Assembly (NCBI GenBank): GCA_020832555.1
Contig: JAFIEM010000011.1
Location: 1 to 52,430, forward strand
DNA: 52,430 nucleotides
Reading direction: 5' to 3'
DNA from: Natronohydrobacter sp.
Lineage (GTDB): Bacteria; Pseudomonadota; Alphaproteobacteria; Rhodobacterales; Rhodobacteraceae
The notes under the pieces were generated by a model. The model saw only the letters and a list, made by a program, of their open reading frames with translations. It was not told where the DNA came from and did not search any database. The translations under genes were made by a program, and so were the position numbers. Positions within the stretch are counted from its first letter, which is position 1, and every line of letters begins with the position of its first letter. Positions 1 through 9,447 of the stretch are shown in pieces.

Positions 1-1
1 C

Positions 2-1042
2 GTTATCCAGAACGATCGGCGCGAAGTAGTTGTCCGGGTTGGTCGGCATATGCGGCGCCATGTCGATACCCAGATCGGCATGCTGACCCACCAGCGAAGC
101 CGAAGACGCGCGCGCAGGACCGTAGCTGATGAATTTCGCCTGATCCGCCAGACGCTGTGTGTCGGTCGCCCAGTAGAGGTATTCCATCACCAGATCGACA
201 TTCGGACCATCGGCGGGCACGACCCAGCCATCCCATTCGACAACCTGACCATCCCAGATGATCTCGGCATCCATGCCCTCGACTTCGATCGCGTCGAACA
301 TCCGGCCGTTATAGCCAGTTGCAAAAGCGACTTCCCCATCTGCCAGCAACTGCGGAGCCTGTGCGCCTTCGGTCCAGAAGATGATGTGATCCTTGATGGT
401 GTCGAGCTTGGCAAATGCGCGGTCCACACCTTCGGGCGTGCTCAGCACATCATAGATGTCATCGGGGTCGACACCATCAGCGTAGAGCGCCCATTCCAGG
501 TTGGTGCCCGGACGATCCTGCAATGCGCGGCGGCCCGGGAAATTCTCGACATCGAACAAATCTGCAATGCTCGTTGGCTGATTATCCTCTGGGAAAGCGC
601 CGGGACGGAAGGTCAGCACAGTCGAATAGACGATCTGAGGAATGAAGCACTCACCCAGCGAGCCAGGCAGGAAATCCTCGCTTGCGGGCGTGCCATCGGG
701 CGCAGGTGCAAGCATCGCATCATGGTCGATCTGCAGGATGATGCCCTCGTCACAGGCAAGCTGTGCGTCGGACGGCAGCATATCGACCAGATCCCAGGTC
801 ACGTTTCCGGCCTGCGCCTGTGCACGCAGACCTGCCAGCGCATTGGCCGAACCGTCATCATTGATGATGGTGACATGCGGATTGGCTTCCATGAATGGCG
901 CATGATACGCGCGCTGCTGGCTGGCAGTATAGGCCCCGCCCCAGGACACAATGGTCAGCGAGACCGGATCATTCGCCGCAGCGCTCAGCGCCATGACGCT
1001 GACGGCCGAGCTCAGCGCGATCAGTTTGACTTTGGATGACAT
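2..1042 (-). CDS. ABC transporter substrate-binding protein, spermidine/putrescine (PotD) type, 3' end cut by window
   Basis: Periplasmic solute-binding protein of a polyamine-type ABC importer. The visible 347 residues begin MSSKVKLIALSSAVSVMALS, a Sec signal peptide of about 23 residues. The mature part opens with SLTIVSWGGAYTASQQRAY, the typical start of PotD/extracellular solute-binding family 1 proteins. A strong AAGGAGG lies 8 bases before the ATG. No stop is reached, so the C-terminus lies off the left edge. It follows the potA-like ATPase by 97 bp on the same strand, and permeases are expected beyond the edge. Polyamine as the substrate is inferred from the family; other small cationic ligands are possible. 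Confidence 0.85.
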   Translation of the reverse strand, partial: MSSKVKLIALSSAVSVMALSAAANDPVSLTIVSWGGAYTASQQRAYHAPFMEANPHVTIINDDGSANALAGLRAQAQAGNVTWDLVDMLPSDAQLACDEGIILQIDHDAMLAPAPDGTPASEDFLPGSLGECFIPQIVYSTVLTFRPGAFPEDNQPTSIADLFDVENFPGRRALQDRPGTNLEWALYADGVDPDDIYDVLSTPEGVDRAFAKLDTIKDHIIFWTEGAQAPQLLADGEVAFATGYNGRMFDAIEVEGMDAEIIWDGQVVEWDGWVVPADGPNVDLVMEYLYWATDTQRLADQAKFISYGPARASSASLVGQHADLGIDMAPHMPTNPDNYFAPIVLDN

Positions 1043-1139
1043 TCGTAACCTCCTTGGTTGGTTCTGACGGCGCATTTGTTGCATGCACCATATCTGGCAG
1101 TTCTGTCCCCCGAACGCCTCGCCGCAATGCGGACCATTG

Positions 1140-2246
1140 TCACTTGGGACAATCGAGAGCGCGGCAGTCTTTCGGCAGCCAGCCGATTTCGATCATGCTG
1201 CCCGGCTTGTGGCGCACCTGATCCGGTGCATTGCGGGTCTTCATGATGAAATTCTCGTTTCCGGCCACTTTCAGCCGGGTGCGGAACACGTCGCCCATAT
1301 AGATGAACTCCATGACCTCGGCACGAATCAGATGGGCACCGGGGTCAAGCCTGTCCTTGTTGGCTTCCACCCTCTCAGGGCGAATGGAGACGCGTGTGCG
1401 CTCTCCCACCTTGTTGACATTCACAGGCTTGGCGTCGATCAACTCGCCGCCGTCAAGCTGGACAACACAGGTGTCACCCTTGATTTCCTTCACGACCCCA
1501 TCAAGCGTATTATTCTCGCCGATGAATTGCGCGACGAAGCTGTTCTTCGGCTCTTCATAGAGCACGTCGGGCGGATCAAGCTGCTGGATGCGCCCATCCT
1601 CGAACACCGCAACATTGTCGGACATGGTCAGCGCTTCGGTCTGGTCATGCGTCACATAGACGGTGGTGATGCCCAGATCATGCGCCAGACGCGTGATTTC
1701 GAACTGCATATGCTCACGCAACTGCTTGTCCAATGCGCCAAGCGGTTCGTCCATCAGCACCAGTTCCGGCTCGAACACAAGCGCACGGGCAAGGGCGATC
1801 CGTTGCTGCTGACCTCCGGACAGTTGCGCAGGACGGCGATTGACGAACTTGCCCATCTGCACCATGTCCAGCGCGCGCATGATCTTCTTCTCGCGATCCG
1901 ACTTGCCCATTCCACGCACTTCAAGCGGGAACGACAGGTTTTCACCCACTGTCATATGCGGAAACAGGGCGTAGTTCTGAAACACCATGCCAATGCCGCG
2001 CTTGTGCGGAGGAACCGAATTAATCGGCCGCCCGTCCAGCATGATCTCGCCATGGGTTGCTGTCTCAAACCCGGCCAACATCATCAGGCAGGTCGTCTTG
2101 CCGGACCCGGATGGTCCGAGCATTGTCAGAAACTCACCCTTGGCAACCGAGAGGTTGAGGTCTTTGACCACAAGGGTTTCGCCATCATAACTCTTCTGGA
2201 CCCCGTCAAATACGACGAAGCCGTCGCGCGTTTGTGCTGCGACCAC
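1140..2246 (-). CDS. potA: ABC transporter ATP-binding protein, PotA-like (spermidine/putrescine type)
   Basis: Cytoplasmic ATPase that energises the polyamine-type importer whose binding protein follows. The 368-residue protein has Walker A GPSGSGKT at residues 44-51, ABC signature LSGGQQQR near 140, Walker B LVLMDEPLGALD near 160 and switch His in VTHDQTEA. A C-terminal TOBE region of about 130 residues carries the usual RPERVE segment. Length and order match CUT1/PotA-family ATPases. It is the first gene of the operon in this window. The specific substrate is inferred; the family also includes Fe3+ and sugar ATPases, but the partner is PotD-like. Confidence 0.85.
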   Translation of the reverse strand: MVAAQTRDGFVVFDGVQKSYDGETLVVKDLNLSVAKGEFLTMLGPSGSGKTTCLMMLAGFETATHGEIMLDGRPINSVPPHKRGIGMVFQNYALFPHMTVGENLSFPLEVRGMGKSDREKKIMRALDMVQMGKFVNRRPAQLSGGQQQRIALARALVFEPELVLMDEPLGALDKQLREHMQFEITRLAHDLGITTVYVTHDQTEALTMSDNVAVFEDGRIQQLDPPDVLYEEPKNSFVAQFIGENNTLDGVVKEIKGDTCVVQLDGGELIDAKPVNVNKVGERTRVSIRPERVEANKDRLDPGAHLIRAEVMEFIYMGDVFRTRLKVAGNENFIMKTRNAPDQVRHKPGSMIEIGWLPKDCRALDCPK

Positions 2247-2457
2247 GCTTATCTCCCCGTGTCTCGGCGGTAATCCGCTCTTGTCATAGGTTCAGTAAAA
2301 CCAAGCGCACCCGGCAATGCAACCAATAAGTTGATTGCGGGCGACAAGACGAAGATTACGCGAAAATTTCCCGCGCCAACCCTGATTTGCGGCGTTTGAT
2401 CCTGTGATTACGACACATTCAGGCGATCCGACTTTCGGTATTTCGCAAGTATATCAG

Positions 2458-2473
2458 CACTGCCGAAGCAGTG
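2458..2473 (-). terminator. Putative hairpin terminator 3' of tRNA-Leu
   Basis: CACTGC-CGAA-GCAGTG on the plus strand reads as a stem with a stable TTCG tetraloop on the minus strand. It begins 32 bases beyond the CCA end of tRNA-Leu. There is no clear U tract, so it may be a processing or stabilising hairpin instead of a classical terminator. Confidence 0.45.
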
Positions 2474-2504
2474 TGACACAACCAAATACTGGACAAGGAG
2501 AGAA

Positions 2505-2591
2505 TGGTGCGGTCGAGAAGACTCGAACTTCCACGGGAGTTACCCCACAGCGACCTCAACGCTGCGCGTCTACCAATTCCGCCACGACCGC
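2505..2591 (-). tRNA. tRNA-Leu, anticodon GAG
   Basis: The minus strand folds as an 87-nt class II tRNA. The acceptor stem is GCGGTCG/CGACCGC with A73 and an encoded CCA. The D arm contains AATTGGTAGACG. The anticodon arm is CAGCG-TTGAGGT-CGCTG, giving anticodon GAG (reads CUC/CUU). The variable arm is long, as expected for leucine, and the T arm contains TTCGAGT. Identity is seen directly in the sequence. Confidence 0.96.
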
Positions 2592-2756
2592 ACGTGTCAG
2601 ATGCGGCGTCTTTACTCGCACGGTCTGTGCTTGTGAAGGGGGGTAAAGATGAAAAATCGCACCACAGCGAAAAAGAAGTGCGCATGAACGCCGTATCTGG
2701 CCTTGCAGCCACGTCAGCGCTAGAAACAACCCAAAAGACATGAAGGCCAGATTCCG

Positions 2757-3488
2757 ATGATCGACACCCAGAACGATGATGTGGAATGGCGCATCCTGTC
2801 CGGTCTGTCGGACTATGCAGAAACACTTTCTGCAATGGAAGCCAGGGTCGCCGCAATCAGCTGCGGCGATGCACCCGAGGCGATCTGGCTGCTGGAGCAT
2901 CCGCCGCTCTACACCGCAGGCACCAGCGCGAACCCGGCCGATCTGACAGCGCCGGACCGATTCCCTGTCCATATGGCAGGTCGCGGCGGGCAATATACCT
3001 ATCATGGCCCCGGCCAGCGTGTCGCCTATGCGATGCTGGACCTTAACCGGCGCGGACGGGATGTGCGCTGTTTCGTTCACAATATGGAGGAATGGGTCAT
3101 CACCACCCTTGCCGAATTCGGCATCCGCGGCGAGCGTCGCGCAGGCCGTGTCGGCGTTTGGGTCACGCGGCCCGACAAACCCCCACTTCCCGATGGCAGC
3201 CCACGCGAAGACAAGATCGCCGCGATCGGGATCAAGTTGCGCCGCTGGGTGAGCTTTCACGGCCTGTCGATCAATGTCGAACCCGATCTGAGTCATTTCG
3301 AGGGAATCGTGCCTTGCGGGATTCGCGATCACGGCGTGACATCACTTGTGGAGCTTGGGTTGCCCGTGACGATGGAGGATGTTGATCTTGCCCTTATGCG
3401 CGGGTTCGAGGTGGTTTTCGGCGACCAGCCACGGGCTGACTCGCAATTCACCTGCAAAGCCAATGCGACCGGCAGGAAATTACCTTGA
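2757..3488 (+). CDS. lipB: Lipoyl(octanoyl) transferase LipB
   Basis: Transfers octanoyl groups from acyl carrier protein to lipoyl domains of 2-oxoacid dehydrogenases and the glycine cleavage H protein, in the cytoplasm. The 243-residue length is slightly above the family norm. [12 protein letters not shown] at 76-87 is the family signature. AAIGIK contains the conserved Lys160 and GIVPCGI the catalytic Cys187. The ribosome binding site is weak, but the upstream in-frame region has no better start. The stop codon lies inside an FNR-type box that belongs to the downstream ctaD promoter region. Confidence 0.95.
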   Translation: MIDTQNDDVEWRILSGLSDYAETLSAMEARVAAISCGDAPEAIWLLEHPPLYTAGTSANPADLTAPDRFPVHMAGRGGQYTYHGPGQRVAYAMLDLNRRGRDVRCFVHNMEEWVITTLAEFGIRGERRAGRVGVWVTRPDKPPLPDGSPREDKIAAIGIKLRRWVSFHGLSINVEPDLSHFEGIVPCGIRDHGVTSLVELGLPVTMEDVDLALMRGFEVVFGDQPRADSQFTCKANATGRKLP

Positions 3489-3498
3489 TCTGCATCAA
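3485..3498 (+). promoter_or_regulatory. FNR/FnrL-type box upstream of ctaD
   Basis: TTGATCTGCATCAA is an exact match to the FNR-family consensus TTGAT-N4-ATCAA. It is centred about 203 bp before the ctaD start and overlaps the lipB stop. A TATACT element at 3562-3567 lies between box and gene and could be a -10; that would put the box near -80. Oxygen-dependent control of the aa3 oxidase by an FnrL-type regulator is inferred. Confidence 0.65.
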
Positions 3499-3694
3499 AA
3501 AAAACGCTGCCTGCGACAACTGGAGCATTGCCCTGCAAAAAGACACATTCTAGAAGCTGAGTATACTGCGGAACACTACTGCGTGAATGACGCGCGCATT
3601 CCGCAGGCCGCAAAGCCGGGCAGAGATGCTGTTTCCGGCGAACGACAAGAACAGTTGCAGCAACTGCAACGGGAACCGGGAACTGGAGTAGCCT

Positions 3695-5362
3695 ATGGCC
3701 GACGCAGCCACCCATGACCACGGGCACGAGGACACAAGGTCCTTCTTTACCCGTTGGTTCATGTCCACGAACCACAAGGATATCGGGATCCTTTACCTCT
3801 TCACGGCCGGGATCGTCGGCTTCATCGCTGTGGCCTTCTCGGTCTACATGCGTATGGAGCTGATGGAACCGGGTGTGCAATATATGTGCATGGAGGGCGC
3901 GAGCTTCACCGCACAGGACGAGTGCACGCCCAACGGTCACATCTGGAACGTGCTGGTCACAGCGCATGGCATCCTGATGATGTTCTTCGTGCTGATCCCG
4001 GCACTCTTCGGCGGTTTCGGCAACTATTTCATGCCGCTGCATATCGGTGCACCGGACATGGCCTTCCCGCGTCTGAACAACCTCAGCTACTGGCTGTTCG
4101 TGGCCGGCTCGGCGCTGGCTGTCGCTTCGGTCCTGTCGCCGGGTGGTAATGGCCAGCTCGGCTCTGGTGTGGGCTGGGTGCTTTACCCGCCGCTCTCGAC
4201 CAATGAAGCAGGCTATTCGATGGACCTCGCAATCTTCGCGGTCCATGTCTCGGGGGCCTCGTCCATCCTTGGGGCAATCAACATCATCACCACCTTCCTG
4301 AACATGCGCGCGCCGGGCATGACGCTGTTCAAGGTGCCACTCTTTGCATGGTCGATCTTCATCACTGCGTGGATGATCCTGCTGGCGCTGCCGGTTCTGG
4401 CAGGCGCGATCACCATGCTTCTGACCGACCGGAACTTCGGCACGGCCTTCTTTGATCCGGCAGGTGGCGGCGACCCGATTCTCTACCAGCATATCCTGTG
4501 GTTCTTCGGCCACCCGGAAGTGTATATCATCATCGTTCCGGGTTTCGGGATCATCAGCCACATCATCGCGACCTTTTCGCGCAAGCCGGTCTTTGGCTAC
4601 CTGCCAATGGTCTGGGCGATGATCGCAATCGCGGCACTGGGCTTCATCGTCTGGGCGCATCACATGTACACGGTCGGCATGTCGCTCACGCAGCAGACCT
4701 ATTTCATGCTGGCGACGATGACGATTGCGGTGCCCACAGGGATCAAGATCTTCTCCTGGATCGCGACCATGTGGCGTGGATCGGTCAGCTTCGAGACCCC
4801 GATGCTCTGGGCCTTCGGCTTCCTGTTCCTGTTCACCGTGGGCGGCGTTACGGGGATCGTGCTGTCACAGGCACCTATCGACCGGGTTTACCATGACACC
4901 TATTATGTTGTGGCGCATTTCCACTATGTGATGTCTCTGGGCGCGGTCTTTGCCCTCTTTGCCGGTATCTATTACTGGATCGGCAAGATGTCGGGCCGCC
5001 AATACCCGGAATGGGCCGGCAAGGTGCATTTCTGGACCATGTTCATCGGTGCCAATATCACCTTCTTCCCGCAGCACTTCCTGGGCCGTCAGGGTATGCC
5101 GCGCCGCTATATCGACTATCCGGAAGCCTATGCGCTGTGGAACTACATCTCGTCGATTGGTGCCTTCATCAGCTTTGCGTCCTTCCTGTTCTTCATCGGG
5201 GTCATGTATTACACGCTGCGCCACGGCGCACGCATCACCGAGAAGAACTACTGGAACGAGCATGCGGATACGCTGGAATGGACCCTGCCCTCGCCGCCGC
5301 CCGAGCACACGTTCGAGCAGCTTCCGAAGCGCGAGGACTGGGACAGGCAGCACGCGCACTGA
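3695..5362 (+). CDS. ctaD: Cytochrome c oxidase subunit I (aa3 type)
   Basis: Catalytic heme-copper subunit of the inner-membrane aa3 terminal oxidase, reducing O2 to water and pumping protons. The 555 residues show the expected twelve membrane spans. Seen in the sequence are the low-spin heme ligand in TAHGILMM, the D-channel entrance in [25 protein letters not shown] with the CuB His-Tyr pair and the channel Glu, the HH pair in VWAHHMYT, the K-channel Lys in TGIKIFSW, and heme ligands in [12 protein letters not shown]. It stands alone without subunit II or III genes, as ctaD does in Rhodobacter sphaeroides. A GGAGT precedes the ATG. It is probably under FNR-type control from the box at 3485. 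Confidence 0.98.
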   Translation: MADAATHDHGHEDTRSFFTRWFMSTNHKDIGILYLFTAGIVGFIAVAFSVYMRMELMEPGVQYMCMEGASFTAQDECTPNGHIWNVLVTAHGILMMFFVLIPALFGGFGNYFMPLHIGAPDMAFPRLNNLSYWLFVAGSALAVASVLSPGGNGQLGSGVGWVLYPPLSTNEAGYSMDLAIFAVHVSGASSILGAINIITTFLNMRAPGMTLFKVPLFAWSIFITAWMILLALPVLAGAITMLLTDRNFGTAFFDPAGGGDPILYQHILWFFGHPEVYIIIVPGFGIISHIIATFSRKPVFGYLPMVWAMIAIAALGFIVWAHHMYTVGMSLTQQTYFMLATMTIAVPTGIKIFSWIATMWRGSVSFETPMLWAFGFLFLFTVGGVTGIVLSQAPIDRVYHDTYYVVAHFHYVMSLGAVFALFAGIYYWIGKMSGRQYPEWAGKVHFWTMFIGANITFFPQHFLGRQGMPRRYIDYPEAYALWNYISSIGAFISFASFLFFIGVMYYTLRHGARITEKNYWNEHADTLEWTLPSPPPEHTFEQLPKREDWDRQHAH

Positions 5363-5381
5363 TGTGAGACTGGCATAATTC

Positions 5382-5918
5382 ATGCCCGCATACTGGACGA
5401 TCACACCAAAGGCCCCGGGCACCCTGCCCGGGGCCTTTGCCTTGGCCAGGGCAGAGGGGGCAGAGTATCATCTTGCCCTGACGCCGAATCTCTCGATGGG
5501 GAATGTAGGCTTTGCGCGGGTCATCCTGATCAGCGCGGGCTTTCTTGCATTGCCGCTACTGGGTGTTCTGGGCACCCCGATCCTCTGGGGCCTGCTGCCT
5601 TTTGCCGGGTTGGTGCTCTGGGGGCTCTGGTACGCGCTGCAACGCAACAGTCGTGAACGCCGTGCCCTTCGCGAAGACCTGCACCTTACCCGCGACAGGA
5701 TCGAGATCCTGCGCACCAATCCGCGCCACGCAGAGCAACGCTGGGCAGCCAATCCCTATTGGGTGCGTGTCAAGCTCACGGAAAAGGGTGCGCCCGTCGA
5801 GAACTACCTCACCCTTGAAGGCGCAGGTCGCGAAGTCGAGCTGGGCGCGTTCCTCAGCTCAGAGGAACGCTTGGCAGTTTTTGACGATCTTTCGCTCGCA
5901 TTGCGGCATCTGCGTTGA
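5382..5918 (+). CDS. DUF2244 family two-TM membrane protein
   Basis: A 178-residue protein of the DUF2244 family, function unknown. It has a short N-terminal segment (YHLALTPNLSMGNVGFARV), two adjacent hydrophobic spans at roughly residues 45-85, and a C-terminal cytoplasmic domain with conserved AARRP-like and YWVRVKL stretches. It follows ctaD closely, a common alphaproteobacterial arrangement, which suggests but does not prove a respiratory link. Oddity: a 14-bp perfect hairpin at 5407-5439 falls inside codons 9-20. The true start may therefore be TTG 5442 or ATG 5496, with the hairpin acting as the ctaD terminator. No good ribosome binding site was found for any of the three. Confidence 0.75.
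   Translation: MPAYWTITPKAPGTLPGAFALARAEGAEYHLALTPNLSMGNVGFARVILISAGFLALPLLGVLGTPILWGLLPFAGLVLWGLWYALQRNSRERRALREDLHLTRDRIEILRTNPRHAEQRWAANPYWVRVKLTEKGAPVENYLTLEGAGREVELGAFLSSEERLAVFDDLSLALRHLR
5407..5439 (+). terminator. GC-rich perfect hairpin after ctaD (possible terminator/attenuator)
   Basis: CAAAGGCCCCGGGC (5407-5420) and GCCCGGGGCCTTTG (5426-5439) form a 14-bp perfect stem with loop ACCCT. It starts 44 bases after the ctaD stop. The A-run/T-run flanks resemble a compact bidirectional terminator. It overlaps the annotated 5' end of the DUF2244 gene. Confidence 0.6.
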
Positions 5919-5920
5919 AA

Positions 5921-5985
5921 GGGGGCTGCCGCCCCCACCATCCCTGCGGGCTGGTTCCCCCGCGGATATTTGGGCAAGACTGAAA
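5921..5985 (-). repeat. 3'-UTR repeat module, copy A (after amidase gene)
   Basis: Read on the minus strand, this begins at once after the amidase stop. A conserved box TTCAGTCTTGCCCAAATATC is followed by a GGGGG run, a CCGCAGG box, and a hairpin GGGGGC/GCCCCC ending in CCCCCTTT. Copies B (15591-15651) and C (29718-29785) share the same order and orientation relative to the upstream gene. Here it also separates convergent genes, so the hairpin could terminate the DUF2244 transcript as well. Confidence 0.75.
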
Positions 5986-6645
5986 TCAGCAGAGTTGTCT
6001 GAAAGCGCGCGCAATGCACTCCGCGCGGCGACGATCTGCCTCGGACTCTGCTCCCGTCCCCATTTGCCGGAACCGATAGCGAAAGGCTTGCAGACGTTTC
6101 GTGGCATCAGCGGGCGGGTAGCCTATCGCATTAAGGCTGTCACTCAGAGAAACATCCGCGCCGAAACCTTCAGGCCAGAACGCCAGCCCCTGCCGCGCAA
6201 GACGCGCCCAGTCAAAACGCGGGCCGGGATCTTCCTTGCGCTCTGGCGCCATATCGGAATGGGCGATAATCCTGTGCGCAGGGATTGACCAGCGCTCCAT
6301 CACTCCGCGCAGCAACCGTTCCAGGGCACTGATCTGGGTTTCGGGAAAGGGGTGCGCGCCAGTATTAACCAACTCAATCCCGACTGAACGGGAATTGATA
6401 TCCTCCAGCCCCTGCCACGCGCCGGCGCCAGCATGCCAGGCGCGCTGATCCTCGGCCACCAGTTGCCAAAGCGTCCCGCAAGTGCCGATCATGTAATGCG
6501 CCGAGACTTCCGCCGAAGGGTCACAAAGCCGGTCCAGCGCATCCTCTGAACAGCGCATGCCGGTGTAATGCAGCACGATAAAGGATGGCTGCAGCCCCGC
6601 ACGGCGCGGGCCGAAATTCGGCGACGGATGCCAGATCGACTGCAA
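5986..6645 (-). CDS. N-acetylmuramoyl-L-alanine amidase, AmpD/AmiD-like
   Basis: Zinc amidase that cleaves the bond between N-acetylmuramic acid and L-alanine in peptidoglycan or muropeptides. The amidase_2 domain shows the first zinc His in FIVLHYTGM, SAHYMIG, the NSRSVGIELVN strand, and the second His plus acidic motif in RIIAHSDMAPERKEDPGPRF. A C-terminal segment of about 60 residues resembles the peptidoglycan-binding tail of AmiD-type enzymes. There is no clear signal peptide. The start is uncertain. TTG 6645, giving a protein beginning (M)QSIWHPSPNFG, avoids overlap with the upstream gene. GTG 6708 would overlap it by 55 bp. Neither has a good ribosome binding site. Confidence 0.85.
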   Translation of the reverse strand: MQSIWHPSPNFGPRRAGLQPSFIVLHYTGMRCSEDALDRLCDPSAEVSAHYMIGTCGTLWQLVAEDQRAWHAGAGAWQGLEDINSRSVGIELVNTGAHPFPETQISALERLLRGVMERWSIPAHRIIAHSDMAPERKEDPGPRFDWARLARQGLAFWPEGFGADVSLSDSLNAIGYPPADATKRLQAFRYRFRQMGTGAESEADRRRAECIARAFRQLC

Positions 6646-6653
6646 GGGCGGGA

Positions 6654-7484
6654 TTACTGACGCGCGCGCACAGTCCGTGCCGCCTGACGGAAGGGCGCGG
6701 GATCCCACCAGCAGGCGAAACCATCGCCATCAGGGTCCAGATGGTTAGGATCGTTCACAGGTCCACCCGCTGCGAGAAAGGCTTCCTGCGCGAGATCCTG
6801 ACTGGGATATTGTGCACAGGCCGGTTCCCAGCGCCGCCAGCGCAGCGGGTTCGACCGGTTATACCGCGTTTCACCCACATTGTGCTGGGTGGATAATGCA
6901 TAGACGAACAGGTTCGGGCCACCTGCTCCCTGCATCAGATCGGCTTCTGACACATGTACCTGTGGCACGAAATCGCGCTCGACCAGCCGGTTCTGCTGCG
7001 GCGTGCCGAAAGGCTGCGGCGTGAAAGCCTGCTCGCTCACTCCTGCTGCACGCGGCGCGGGGGCGGCGTTCTGCTGCGGCGCGGGATTCAGCGCAGCGGT
7101 CTGCACAGGCACCTGAGGCTGTGCAACAGGCGCAGGCGGCATACCCGCAGTCTGTTGCTGCCCAAGTGAGAAAGGCTGCGGCGCGGCTTGCGGGGTTCCG
7201 CGAACAGCGGCGACCGCTTCCTGACCTATAGTGGCAGGTTGTGCAGGAGCTTGCGGGGCAAACTGTGGCGCACCTTGCGGCGCAGATTGCACACCGCGCG
7301 CCTGCGTGGCCTCGGCGCGCCTGATGCGCGAAAGCTCCTCTTGCGCGCGCAGATACTGCGCATAATCGCTGAAACCGACGCCGCGTCCGGTGGTGTCGAT
7401 CACATTGGAATAGGGGGCAGAAGTGTCACAAGCTGCCAGCAGGATCATCGACCCGGCCAACGTCAGGGCAGTCATTACGCGCAT
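6654..7484 (-). CDS. Pro/Gln-rich lipoprotein with C-terminal excalibur-like motif
   Basis: Predicted lipoprotein of 276 residues. The start ATG at 7484 gives MRVMTALTLAGSMILLAAC, an ideal lipobox signal peptide, with a GAGAGTAAG-type ribosome binding site. The middle (about residues 65-180) is low-complexity Pro/Gln/Ala. The C-terminal ~90 residues are folded-looking and end with DPDGDGFACWWDP, like the calcium-binding excalibur DxDxDGxxC motif. Function is unknown; a surface or envelope role is inferred from the lipobox. It lies between gatA and the peptidoglycan amidase on the same strand. Confidence 0.75.
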   Translation of the reverse strand: MRVMTALTLAGSMILLAACDTSAPYSNVIDTTGRGVGFSDYAQYLRAQEELSRIRRAEATQARGVQSAPQGAPQFAPQAPAQPATIGQEAVAAVRGTPQAAPQPFSLGQQQTAGMPPAPVAQPQVPVQTAALNPAPQQNAAPAPRAAGVSEQAFTPQPFGTPQQNRLVERDFVPQVHVSEADLMQGAGGPNLFVYALSTQHNVGETRYNRSNPLRWRRWEPACAQYPSQDLAQEAFLAAGGPVNDPNHLDPDGDGFACWWDPAPFRQAARTVRARQ

Positions 7485-7518
7485 CTTACTCTCGGCCTCA
7501 TGCCATTTTCGAGCGACA

Positions 7519-9000
7519 TTACCACCATTTTGACGGTTTGGAAACAAAGCCTGTCGCCGATTCAAGAACATGTGCTGTCCTGAGCAGGGCCCCCTCTTCC
7601 CAGGGCCGCCCGATGAGTTGTAGCCCCAGGGGCAGGCCCTTTGCATCCAGCCCCGCTGGCACGGAAATTCCGGGCAGACCCGCCAGATTGACCGTCACGG
7701 TAAAGACGTCATTGAGATACATCTGCACCGGATCAGCCTCGGCCATCTCACCCAGTCCGAAAGCGCTGGACGGTGTGGCGGGCGTCAGAATCGCGTCAAT
7801 CCCGGCGGCAAAAGCCTGCTCGAAATCGCGCTTGATCAGCGTGCGAACCTTGCGCGCGCGATTGTAATAGGCGTCATAGAACCCGGCAGACAGGACATAG
7901 GTGCCGATCATCACCCGCCGCTGCACTTCCGGCCCGAATCCTTCGGCGCGGGTTTTCTCGTAGAGCTGCGTGATCCCATCGCCCGGCCCCAGCTTGGCGC
8001 GGTGCCCATAGCGCACCCCGTCATAGCGCGCGAGGTTAGATGAGGCTTCCGCCGGTGCGATCACATAATAGGCCGGCAGCGCATATTTCGTATGCGGCAG
8101 CGAAATATCCACGATCTCGGCCCCGGCATCGCGCAGCATCTCGGCGCCCTTGTCCCAAAGCGCCACGATCTCGGCATTCATGCCGTCCATCCGGTATTCG
8201 CGGGGGATACCAATCTTTTGCCCACGAATATCGCCCGTCAGCATCGACTCAAAATCCGGCACCGGCAGATCGGCGCTGGTCGAATCCTTGGGATCATGCC
8301 CGCACATCGCTTCCAGCATGATCGCGGCATCGCGCACCGTCTTGGTCATCGGCCCCGCCTGATCGAGCGAGGACGCGAAGGCCACGATCCCCCAACGCGA
8401 ACAACGCCCATAGGTCGGCTTGATCCCCACAGTGCCGGTGAAAGCCGCAGGCTGGCGGATCGACCCGCCGGTATCGGTGCCGGTTGCCGCCAGACACAGA
8501 TCTGCCGCGACCGCCGCCGCAGAGCCTCCCGAAGATCCGCCCGGCGTCAGTTCGCGCGCGCCATCCTTCCACGGATTGACCGCATTGCCATAGACCGAGG
8601 ATTCGTTGCTCGATCCCATGGCGAATTCGTCCATGTTCAGCTTGCCCAGCATCACCGCGCCCGAATCGCGCAGCTGCGCAGAAACGGTCGATTCGTATTC
8701 TGGTTTGAACCCTTCGAGGATGCGTGAGGCTGCCTGCGACGGCACACCCACCGTGCAGAACAGATCCTTGATCCCCACGGGAATCCCGCACATCGCGGGC
8801 GCATCGCCTGCCTCGATCCGCGCGTCCGCAGCTTTCGACCGCTCCAGCGCAATATCGGGCGTGTGATGCACAAAAGCGTTCAGCTTGCCCGCGCCCTCGA
8901 TCGCCGCAAGACAGGCTTCGGTCAGCGCCACCGAAGTCACATCGCCCGCGCGCAGCAGGTCACGCGCCTCGGCAATCGTCAGTTTGTTCAGATCGCTCAT
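7519..9000 (-). CDS. gatA: Asp-tRNA(Asn)/Glu-tRNA(Gln) amidotransferase subunit A
   Basis: Glutaminase subunit of the GatCAB amidotransferase, which converts Glu-tRNA(Gln) and Asp-tRNA(Asn) to the amidated forms. The 493-residue amidase-signature protein shows the catalytic Lys in [12 protein letters not shown], the Gly/Ser-rich [16 protein letters not shown] and [15 protein letters not shown] carrying the Ser-cisSer-Lys triad. It overlaps gatC by four bases (ATGA), so the two are translationally coupled. gatB is not in the window. Confidence 0.97.
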   Translation of the reverse strand: MSDLNKLTIAEARDLLRAGDVTSVALTEACLAAIEGAGKLNAFVHHTPDIALERSKAADARIEAGDAPAMCGIPVGIKDLFCTVGVPSQAASRILEGFKPEYESTVSAQLRDSGAVMLGKLNMDEFAMGSSNESSVYGNAVNPWKDGARELTPGGSSGGSAAAVAADLCLAATGTDTGGSIRQPAAFTGTVGIKPTYGRCSRWGIVAFASSLDQAGPMTKTVRDAAIMLEAMCGHDPKDSTSADLPVPDFESMLTGDIRGQKIGIPREYRMDGMNAEIVALWDKGAEMLRDAGAEIVDISLPHTKYALPAYYVIAPAEASSNLARYDGVRYGHRAKLGPGDGITQLYEKTRAEGFGPEVQRRVMIGTYVLSAGFYDAYYNRARKVRTLIKRDFEQAFAAGIDAILTPATPSSAFGLGEMAEADPVQMYLNDVFTVTVNLAGLPGISVPAGLDAKGLPLGLQLIGRPWEEGALLRTAHVLESATGFVSKPSKWW

Positions 9001-9287
9001 TCCACCACCTTCGGCACCGCAAAGAACCCCTCGCGCGCATCGGGCGCATTGGACAGGATTTTCGCCTGCATGTCACCGTCCGTCACCCCGTCGAGGCGCC
9101 GCTTCAGGCGCATCGGCGTGACCGAGGTCATCGGTTCCACCCCTTCGACATCGACCTCGTTCAGTTGCTCCATGAAAGTCAGCATCTGGCTCAATTCCTG
9201 CGCCAATGCGGGCAGATTCTCGTCAGGAACTGCAATGCGGGCCAGATGGGCCACCTTGCGCGCGGTATCTAGGTCGATCTCGGACAT
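8997..9287 (-). CDS. gatC: Asp-tRNA(Asn)/Glu-tRNA(Gln) amidotransferase subunit C
   Basis: Small stabilising subunit of GatCAB. The ATG at 9287 gives 96 residues beginning [20 protein letters not shown], the classic GatC N-terminus. It is preceded by GGAGAG at the right distance. [19 protein letters not shown] is the conserved central segment. Upstream in-frame Met codons have no homology-like sequence. First gene of gatCA, divergent from the CAP-domain gene with a 160-bp shared upstream region. Confidence 0.96.
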   Translation of the reverse strand: MSEIDLDTARKVAHLARIAVPDENLPALAQELSQMLTFMEQLNEVDVEGVEPMTSVTPMRLKRRLDGVTDGDMQAKILSNAPDAREGFFAVPKVVE

Positions 9288-9447
9288 GGGCTCTCCGGTC
9301 ACTGTCAGAGGATTTCCTTGCGCGTTTATCGGGATGGCAGGAAAGGTGCAAGGTTTCGCCCGCCCCGGACTGCGCTCACGCAAGCGTCATGCGCAGTTTG
9401 TCCGATCCTGCGGCAAACTCATGGTCCACGACACAGGAGGTTTGCAC

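Larger units (their letters stand above)
2247..2756. other. Intergenic region with tRNA-Leu and its downstream hairpin; otherwise no gene
   Basis: This 510-bp stretch separates the leftward potA-like operon from rightward lipB. It contains the minus-strand tRNA-Leu and the hairpin 3' of it. The remaining flanks should hold the promoters of the potA operon, the tRNA and lipB, but no sharp promoter hexamers stand out. No additional coding potential was seen. Confidence 0.5.

Noticed and set aside
50..1039. A 329-codon plus-strand frame at the left edge
   Set aside because: The minus strand encodes a PotD-like protein with signal peptide and strong ribosome binding site over the same bases.
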